DNA of 64,000 nt, from the NCBI RefSeq assembly GCF_036785885.1, contig NC_092323.1:20964501-21028500 (forward strand), read 5' to 3'. Positions 56,066 through 64,000 of the stretch are shown piece by piece. The position numbers and the translations under genes were made by a program. Source of the DNA: Coffea arabica (lineage: Eukaryota; Streptophyta; Magnoliopsida; Gentianales; Rubiaceae). The notes below the pieces were generated by a model. It was not told the origin of the DNA and did no database searches. It worked only from the letters and a program-made list of their open reading frames with translations. Within the stretch, counting starts at the first letter, position 1, and every line of letters starts with the position of its first letter.

Positions 56066-57055
56066 GTTATATTTGTTGTATGTTGTTGACCTAAAACTTA
56101 TCTTGTATCTGAAATCTTTTCATTGTGTAATTATTTGATTTGGTTTTTCAAAACTCATTCATTGTATTAATAAGAGTTTAGATACGAGATAATGGGTTGT
56201 TTATCTTATCAGTTATATGTAGATCTTTAGTTCATATTATATTAAATCCTGTATCGCTTGCTATTATGTGATCATTTTTATATTTTACAATTAAATAGGC
56301 TTCTTATCGGATATAGTAATCCTCTAAAAGAGTTGAGCTTTCTCTTAAATTTGTTCATGAGTGGCACATTTTTTATGCACATCAAATCATTGCAAATGCA
56401 GTTAGTCAATGCAAGATGACGTTGCATGGTAATATATTATTTTGAAACTCATGACACTGCCAATCATATTCCATTAGTAGGTAAAGCACGTGACTGAGCA
56501 CGAGCATCCATAGGGACAAAACCCGAATCTTTCATTTCAGCGTGCCTATGCGTAGGTGCGACTATCTTTTATTTCTTAGGTCCACGGTTAGGCCTGGTTC
56601 ACAACACATGTTTCAGGAAAATTCATATTTGTTTTACTACTAAGCATGTTTAAGGAAATCCATACCCAAAATCTAAACTCCCAAGCTTTAAACCGAAAGT
56701 CAAAAGATTAAAGAAGAACCTACTTTCCCGCCAAAAACCCTCTCCTGAAAATTTCAGTCCTATAAAATCCCAAAACCATGCCACCCTCCACTCCAACTAT
56801 CACAATTCAAAATCTGAAATCCTCTCCATCCTTCACTACCGAACTAGTAGAATTCAAAGGTCTAAATTGGTATTTGGTCTGTTAATTGAGTTGAAAATGG
56901 TTGCGGTTATATTTTTTGAAGGCATTAGGGCTCAAAATCTGACATTCACCGAGAATTTCAGGTTGTTAGGGGTCTAACTATGACAAGGAGCGATCAATAA
57001 TCGTCGTCCATTCCTTGGCGTCGCCCAATTCACCCTGTTAACGGTCGGATGGGTG

Positions 57056-57346
57056 ATGTTCGCTTTCTTCACAGACGACGGCAAACAGATTCGGGGTAAT
57101 GTAATGCTAGGGTATGAGCATTTTGGGGCAGCTACTTTTCTGGCATTTGAGAGAATAGTTGGATGTTATTGCTGTCTATTTGTTGTGTGGCTTACCCAAA
57201 AGTTGGTACACTGCTTGAGGCAGTGTCAGTGCAACGGATTATCTAGTTTTGTCACTTTCATCGCCGCTGTGATCTTCAGCGCGTGGTATCTGTTCTTATC
57301 TGCTTTCTTGGGGCTTTGTGTGATGGAAAAAATTCCAAAATTGTGA
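57056..57346 (+). CDS. Short membrane-protein-like ORF, unit 3
   Basis: A 96-residue frame from ATG 57056, co-linear with the unit 1 ORF, same hydrophobic segments (FLAFERIVGCYCCLFVVWL and FVTFIAAVIFSAWYLFLSAFL) and same EKIPKL end. There are only a few amino-acid changes from unit 1. The upstream extension is interrupted by stops. Function unknown. Confidence 0.4.
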   Translation: MFAFFTDDGKQIRGNVMLGYEHFGAATFLAFERIVGCYCCLFVVWLTQKLVHCLRQCQCNGLSSFVTFIAAVIFSAWYLFLSAFLGLCVMEKIPKL

Positions 57347-57547
57347 TGAAATTTAAAAAAAATTTTGCAATGGGGGCGGTTTGGGAATGTAATTCCGTCA
57401 AGAGGGTCTTCGCATTTATATCGCATTTTGTGAATGCGAATTCACTTCTCATTTTTACACCCACGGAGGCAAAAAAAAAAAAGAACTATTACATTGACCT
57501 CGCATTTCACAAATTCGAGGTCCCTGACATTCGAAGAAAACGCGCCT

Positions 57548-57582
57548 TTAGCAAAACGCCACTACAAGTCGCATTTTGCTAA
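57548..57582 (+). promoter_or_regulatory. Leader inverted repeat, unit 3
   Basis: TTAGCAAAACGC faces GCATTTTGCTAA, leaving one mismatched pair relative to unit 1. Confidence 0.6.
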
Positions 57583-58964
57583 GGTGCTTATTTTGTGTAT
57601 TGTACGAAGTTTAAAAACACGAATTTCCGCCTCAGTTTTCTTCTTCTTCTTCTTCATTTCAGCCGCGTTTTCTTCGGATCTCTTCACACAAATCACCAAA
57701 TTCTATTTTCGCTCCATATCTTGATTAAAAATCATCAACTCAACACCTTTTGAGCATTATATAGCCCTTCTAACCGATTAAAATCCAACAAAAATACCTG
57801 AAAATCGATTTTCAAGGAGATTGAAGGCTAGGGTTTCTAGTTCTTAATTTCTTTAATTGGAACTCAATTGGAGGGCGTTTCATAGGACTTTTGGCTCAGG
57901 CATCATCTCCAAATATCATTCTATGTGATTGAGATAAGATTCTTCATCAAATATTCGTATTTTAGAGTTTCTATTATTCAATTTTATGTGATTTTTGACA
58001 TATTTTAATTTGAAATTTTTTATGATATGTATTGATATTTTTAGCCTCATTTATGTTTGTTGATGGTAATTAAGCATGTTTACAAGTTCAAATGTAGGAA
58101 ATTGATGATTAATAGTTATTTAAATTTTTGGCGATACCTCGTTATGCATGTTTTGGTATGTTTTAGTTAAGCATGTTTATAAATTTTGGTATTATGTTCA
58201 TGGACAAAATGGTTAGTTGACAATCTTATCAAAGTTACCTCTCTTTATATTTACGATATTTGTTCAACTATATGAACAAGTTCATTTTACTTGAACAATT
58301 AAGTTTTATTTGAAATATTGGGTTGTCCCGAACATGACAAAATGAGATATACATATTTTTTTGACCTAATTACTAGGGATTTGAAAATTTTGATTTACCA
58401 TTGCATTTTGCCCTTTATTATTTTGTTTGAATGGTATTTTATGTAGTTTTACTTCTAAACGATAAAGCCGACGAATATGATGAATTTAGTGGATGTAGAA
58501 GTATTAGGTGAATGCATCGTAATATTTTAGGTGAATAAATAAAGTAATTTTGAAAATTCATACGTGGTTGAAAAAGTTGGCAGGGAGTTTTAGCCCATTT
58601 ATAAGGGACACTCTGTAAAAAATTTTTCAAAAATTGGACTAAGTTGTTTAAAAAGTTTTGACAAATACATGTTTAGATTAATTCTTGGGTCTTTTTTGGT
58701 TAGTCATTAACTTAAAAGTAGTTCTTAAGGAGTGGTGATAATCATTGTTCAAAGGGGGTGTTATGAAACGTGAAATAAAACAACGAAAGTATATCCTTAA
58801 CAAACTTAATTTTTTTGTTTCGAACAATAACATTTCTTGAATAACATTATGTACAGATTTGTATAGCTAATTTATAGGAAAGTTAGAGAGAATATTATCA
58901 TAGCATACTCTTATGCTACTAATTCTAATTTATTGTCCCCAAAATAGGAATTCGTTTCGCACAT

Positions 58965-59390
58965 ATGCCTGTAAAAAGACCTCTGCGAGTGTCTCTTTAT
59001 TGGGGAGATAAAATACATTACGAAAATGGGTCAATTTGTTACTTGCCTCGTACCTCCAACCGTACGTTCACATTGTGGCATAGAATTGGCTATGAGGAGT
59101 TGGTTGATAGAATTTATGAATATATGGGGGTCGATAGGGGGATGTTCAAGTTGAATTTATTTCTCCATCAACCGTGTGGCCGTACCTATTATAATGTCTC
59201 CACAGTGATGGATGATGAAACTTTGGAGATAATGTATGATTTCGTTCCATACATAGCCGAGATTTATATCGAGAAGGAGGAAATTTACCAAAATGTTTTG
59301 ATGTTCAATCGCAAGAATTTTGTTGGCTTTTACCCCAGTGGTCATATTGATTCAATCAGTCAGCATTTTATCTTCAGTGGTCCTATTTAA
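58965..59390 (+). CDS. MULE-like N-terminal ORF, unit 3
   Basis: An open 141-residue frame with ATG at the same position as unit 1. It keeps RVSLYWGDKIHYENGS, GYEELVDRIYEYMGVDRG and IEKEEI but lacks four or so residues after EIMYD through a 12-bp in-frame deletion. Many of its differences from unit 1 change amino acids (for example G/D, E/N, C/Y), which argues against strong selection on the protein. No catalytic transposase domain follows. Confidence 0.5.
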   Translation: MPVKRPLRVSLYWGDKIHYENGSICYLPRTSNRTFTLWHRIGYEELVDRIYEYMGVDRGMFKLNLFLHQPCGRTYYNVSTVMDDETLEIMYDFVPYIAEIYIEKEEIYQNVLMFNRKNFVGFYPSGHIDSISQHFIFSGPI

Positions 59391-60579
59391 TTTTTCTCTT
59401 TTTGACCTTGATATAACAAATATTGATTCATTTTCTCATTGTCTATTGTTGATTTGTTATCCAAGCATTTGAGGGGCTAGTTAACGTGTATACATACAGA
59501 ATATGTCAAATGCTAAACTATTTGATTTGATTATATATTATTTTAAAGTTTTTTATGCAAATAAAAAGAAAAATAAAAATAAAAAGATGTTGTATTTGTT
59601 GTATGTTGTTGACTTAAAATTTATCTTGCATCTGAAATATTTTCATTATGCAATTATTTGATTTGGTTTTTCAAAACTCATTCATTGTTTTAATAAGATT
59701 TTAGATGCGAGATAATGGGTTGTTTATCTTATCAATTTTATGTAGATCTTTAGTTCGTATTATGTTAAATCCTGTATCTCTTGTTATTATGTGGTCGTTT
59801 CTATATTTTACAATTAAATAGGCTTCTTCTCTGACATATTTTAGTAATCCTCTAAAAAAGTTGAGTTTTCTCTTGAATTTGTTCATGAGTGGCACATTTT
59901 TGATGCACATCAAATCATTGCCAATGCAATTAGTCAATGCAAGATGACGTTACATGGTAATATATTATTTTGAAACTCATGACATTGCCAATTTTATTCA
60001 ATTAGTAGGTAAAGCACGTGATCGAGCACGAGTATCCATAGGGACAAAATCCGAATGCTTCATTTCAGCTTGTCTATGCGTAGGTGCGACCATCTTTTAT
60101 TTTTTAGATCCACGGTTATAGTTGGTTCACAACACATACTTCAGAAAAATTCATATTAGTTTTACTACTACGCATGTTTAAGAAAATCCAAATCCAAAAC
60201 CTAAACTCCAAAGTTTTAAACTCAAAGTCAAAAGATTAAAGAAGAATCTACTTTTCCGCCAAAAGCCCTCTCCTGAAAATTCCGGTCCTATAAATTCCAA
60301 AATCACGCCACCCTCCACTTCAATTACCACAATTCAAAATTTGAAATCCTTTCCATCCTTTACTACCAAACTAGTGAAATTCAAAGGTCTAAACTAGTAT
60401 TTGTTCTGTTAATTGAGTTGAAAATGGTTGCGGTTACATTTTTTGAAGGCATTGGGGCTCAAAATCTGACATTCACAGAGAATTTGAGGTTGTTAGGAGT
60501 CTAGCTATGGCAAGAAGCGATAAATAATCATCGTTCATTTTTTCGCGTTGCCCAATTCACCCTGTTAGCAGTCGGATGG

Positions 60580-60873
60580 GTGATGTTCGCTTTCTTCACA
60601 GACGACGACAAACAAATTCAGGGTTGTGTAATGCCAGGGTTTGAGCATTTTAGGGCAGCTACTTTTCTGGCATTTAAGAGAATAGTTGGATGTTATTGCT
60701 GTCTATTTGTTGTGTGGCTTATCCAAAAGTTAGTACACTGCTTGAGGTAGTGTCGGTGCAACGGATTATCTAGTTTTATCACTTTCATCGCCTCTGTGAT
60801 TTTCAGTGAGTGGTATTTGTTCTTATCCGCTTTCTTGGGGTTTTGTGTCGCGGAGAAAATTCCAAAATTATGA
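60580..60873 (+). pseudogene. Membrane-protein-like ORF of unit 4, with stop
   Basis: Co-linear with the unit 1 and 3 ORFs (MFAFFTDDDKQI ... LFVVWLIQKLVH) but interrupted by TAG at the position of a conserved Gln codon in the HCLRQC stretch. It otherwise continues to EKIPKL. Confidence 0.6.
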
Positions 60874-61071
60874 TGAAATTTTAAAAAAATTTTGCAAAGG
60901 AGGCGGTTTGAGAATGCAATTCCGTTAAGAGGGTCTTTGCATTCATATCGCATTTGGTGAATGCGAATTCACTTCGCATTTTTACACCCACGGAGGCAAA
61001 AATAAAGGCCTATTACATTGACCTCGCATTTGTGAAATGTGATGTCCCTGACATTTGAAGAAAATGCGCCT

Positions 61072-61106
61072 TTAGCAAAAAGCCACTACAAGTCGCGTTT
61101 TGCTAA
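61072..61106 (+). promoter_or_regulatory. Leader inverted repeat, unit 4
   Basis: TTAGCAAAAAGC faces GCGTTTTGCTAA, one mismatched pair relative to unit 1. Confidence 0.6.
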
Positions 61107-62490
61107 GGCGCTTGTTGTGTGTATTGTACGAAGTTTGAAAACGGGAATTCCCTCCTCAATTTTCTTCTTCTTCTTCTTCATTCCAATCGCATTTTCTTCG
61201 GATCTCTTCACATTCAAATCACCCAATTCTATTTTCGCTCCATATCTTGGTTAAAAATCATCAACCCAACACCTTTTGAGCATTATATAGTCTTTGTAAC
61301 CGATTAAAATCCAACAAAAATACCTGAAAATCGATTTTCAAGGAGATTGAAGGCTAGGGTTTCTAGTTTTTAATTTCTTCAATTGGAACTCAATTAAAGG
61401 GCGTTTCATAGGGCTTTTGGCACAGGCATCTTCTCCAAACATTCTTCTATGTGATTGAGGTAAGATTCTTCATCAAATATTCGTATTTTAGATTTTATAT
61501 TTTTCAATTTTCTGTGATTTTTGACATATTTTAATTTAGATTTTTTTATGATATGTATTGATGTTTTTGGCCTTATTTATACTTATGGATGGTAATTAAG
61601 CATGTTTACAAGTTCAAATGTAGGAAATTGATGATTAATAGTTATTTAAATTTTTGGCGATACCTCGTTAAGCATGTTTTGGTATTTTTCGGTTAAGCAT
61701 GTTTATAAATTTTGGTATTATGTTCGTGGATAAAATAGTTAGTTTGCAACTTTATCAAAGTTACCTCTCTTTATATTTACGATATTTGTCCAACTATATG
61801 ATCAAATTCATTTTGCTTGAGCAATTAAGTTTTATTTGAAATATTGGGTTATTCCAAACATGACAAAATGAGATATACATATTTTTTTGACCTAATTACC
61901 AGGGATTTGAAAATTTTGATTTACCATTGTGTTTTGCTCTTTATTATTTGTTTGAATGGTATTTTATGTAGTTTTACTTTTGAATGATAAAGCCGACGAA
62001 TATGATGAATTTGGTGGATGTAGAAATATTAGGTGAATGCATCGTAATGTTTTAGGCGAATAAATAAAGTAGTTTTGAAAATTCATAAGTGATTGAAAAG
62101 GTTGGTAGGGAGTTTTAACCCATTTATAGGGGACACTTTGTCAAAATTTTTTCAAAAATTGGACTAAGTTGTTTAAAAAGTTTTGACAAATACACGTTTA
62201 GATTAATTCTTGGGTCTTTTTTGGTTAATAATTAACTTAAAAGTAGCTCTTAAGGAGTGGTGATAATAGTTGCTCAAAGGGGGTGTTATAAAACGTGAAA
62301 TAAAACAACGAAAGTATGTCCTTAGCAAACTTAGTTTTTTTATTTCGAACGGTAACATTTCCTGAATAACATTATGTACAGATTTGTATAGCTAATTTAT
62401 AGGAAAGTTAGAAAGAATATTAACATAGCATACTCTTATGCTACTAATTCTAATTTATTGTCCCACAAAATAGGGATTCATTTTACACAT

Positions 62491-62938
62491 ATGCCTATAG
62501 AAAGACCTCTGCGAGTATCTCTTTATTGGGGAGGTAAATAACATTATGAAGATGGATCAATTTGTTACTTGTCTCATACCTCCAACCGTACATTCACATT
62601 ACGGCATAGAATTGGATATGAGGAGTTGGTTGACAGAATTTATGAATATATGGGGGTCGATAGGGGTCGATAGGGGGATGTTCAAGTTGAATTTATTTCT
62701 CCGTCAACCGTGTGGCCGTACCTGTTATAATGTCTCCACAGTGATGGATGATGAAATTTTGGAGATAATGTATGATGTATGGAACGAAATTGTTCCATTC
62801 ATAATCGAGATTTATATCGAGAAGGAGGAAATTGACCAAAATATTTTGATGTTCAATTGCAAGAATTTTGTTGGCTTTTGCCCTAGTGGTCATATTGATT
62901 CAATCAATCAGCATTTTATCTTCAGTGGTCATATTTAA
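62491..62938 (+). pseudogene. MULE-like N-terminal ORF of unit 4, broken
   Basis: ATG at 62491, then an in-frame TAA after about 15 codons (aaataacat replacing aaaatacat). Farther on the word tcgatagggg is duplicated, shifting the frame. The downstream part is still open and retains DDEILEIMYDVWNE and IEKEEI. Confidence 0.7.
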
Positions 62939-64000
62939 TTTTTCTCTTTGTGACCTTGATATAAACAAATATTGATTCATTTTCGCATTGTCTATTGTTG
63001 ATTTGTTATCCAAGCATTTGAGGGTTTTGTTAACGTGTATACATACAGAATATACTAAATGCTAAACTATTTGATTTGGAGCCTTCATCACCTGTGCTTT
63101 TAGTTTCATTAAGCACGCCACAAATCTGCCGTGGTTGATGTTTGTATGTAGCAACAGTTTTGAGGGTATCAAGTCAGTACATCAGAATAGTTTATAAGTT
63201 TTAACCAAGAATTAACACCATTCGAATCTTAGGGAACCATCAATAAGGTTAAGAAGCTTTTCATCTTTCGAGTTTCAGAATTTTGACTGATTTGAATAAT
63301 AATAGAAATCGAATTCAAATTGAGAAAACAAATAGCATCTACACATTTATATTTTTAGTTTTTTTCCTTAAAAACTTACTTGTTTGCAAAGGTGCAAGGC
63401 TAATAAAATATATTTGTTCTGAGAACAAAACTAAATGATCAATAAATAAATATCTGAAGTTTTGACTTTCTTGGGTTTGCACGCATCACAGCATGAAACT
63501 GCCGCCGGGGAAAACTTCATTGACAAAATTTTAATTGTGGGTCTGTAGAGATTGCATTTTAGAGATCTCTTTTTGTATGTGGACAGTGGATATGATTATA
63601 TATTATTTTAAAGTTTTTTATGCAAATAAAAATAAAAAAGATGTTATATTTGTTGTATGTTGTTGACTTAAAACTTATTTTGCATCTGAAATATTTTCAT
63701 TGTGTAATTATTTGATTTGGTTTTTAAAATCTCATTCATTGTCTTAATAAGATTTTAGATACGAGATAATTTTTTGTTTATCATATCAATTATATATAGA
63801 TCTTTAGTTCATATTATGTTAAATCCTGTATCTCTTGCTATTATGTGGTCGTTTCTATATTTTACAATTAAATAGGTTTCTTATCTGACATATTTTAATA
63901 ATCCTCCAAAAAAGTTGAGTTTTCTGTTGAATTTGTTCATGAGTGACACATTTTTTATGCACATCAAATTATTGCAAATGCAGTTAGTCAATGCAAGATG

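Larger units (their letters stand above)
43354..56503 (+). repeat. Macrosatellite unit 2, expanded by two retroelement insertions
   Basis: Subtracting the solo LTR (44060-47581 plus TSD) and the copia element (50473-56065 plus TSD) leaves about 4.03 kb, matching the other units. The 0.63-kb segment is present once (43354 to about 43955). The membrane-like ORF is split by the solo LTR. The leader intron is 48304-49300 with normal GT/AG ends. Confidence 0.85.
56504..60033 (+). repeat. Macrosatellite unit 3 (3.53 kb, internal deletion)
   Basis: Same order as unit 1 with one 0.63-kb segment. About 517 bp of the tail are missing at 59530 (from 'gatttg' to 'attatatatt'); adding them back gives about 4.04 kb. 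The leader intron donor reads ATAAGA instead of GTAAGA (near 57953) while the acceptor at 58947 is intact. Confidence 0.85.
60034..64000 (+). repeat. Macrosatellite unit 4, continues past the window
   Basis: Begins at the junction cgagcacgag(t)atccataggg and runs through one 0.63-kb segment, leader, intron (about 61460-62473, GT/AG intact), broken MULE-like ORF and most of the tail. The window ends within 'gtcaatgcaagatg', about 100 bp short of the expected next junction. Confidence 0.85.

Overview
This window is a gene-poor, repeat-dominated stretch of a plant nuclear chromosome, most likely a eudicot. The evidence is a chromovirus-type Ty3/gypsy element and a Ty1/copia element primed by initiator tRNA-Met, a very long-LTR Tat/Ogre-like element whose primer site matches (from memory) plant tRNA-Arg, a plant LINE with an RNase H tail, hAT and Mutator-like elements with canonical target-site duplications (TSDs), and plant-style introns. 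There is no complete host gene. The only host-like coding piece is one terminal exon resembling the tail anchor of a VAP27 protein. The species cannot be named from sequence alone.

Layout. 1-1954: truncated copy of the 5' part of a long-LTR element. 1955-7292: AT-rich intergenic DNA with a hAT-type MITE (5419-6081, perfect 8-bp TSD). 7298-23219: complete 15.9-kb non-coding LTR element (LARD) with 4.8-kb LTRs, primer binding site, polypurine tract, several internal minisatellites and a 5-bp TSD. 23249-25533: asymmetric foldback Mutator-like element with 9-bp TSD, inserted only 15 bp beyond the LARD TSD. 25729-31470: minus-strand SINE-like head-to-tail dimer with 15-bp TSD, interrupted by a nearly intact 5.3-kb Ty3/gypsy chromovirus (25873-31187). 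31486-33500: unannotated DNA ending in the VAP27-like exon.

33501 to the window end: a head-to-tail array of a roughly 4-kb unit. Each unit carries a 0.63-kb segment (amplified to five copies in the first unit), a short membrane-protein-like ORF, a leader with conserved hairpins, a 1-kb leader intron, and an ORF resembling only the N-terminal region of MuDR/MULE transposases. The array was later hit by a 5'-truncated LINE (34748-36200), an antisense solo LTR related to the LARD (44060-47581), and a decayed Ty1/copia element (50473-56065). That copia element carries a hAT-like element, which in turn carries a MITE, giving four levels of nesting. The array continues past the right edge.

Function and history. 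Nothing here forms a host pathway. Elements supply each other's insertion targets, and TSDs plus LTR differences order many events. LARD LTRs differ at only a few sites (youngest), gypsy LTRs at 4 of 324 positions, copia LTRs at 9 of 251. The array expanded before the copia and solo-LTR insertions, because those sit in one unit only. The most distinctive object is the 4-kb macrosatellite with its two conserved ORFs and leader hairpins.
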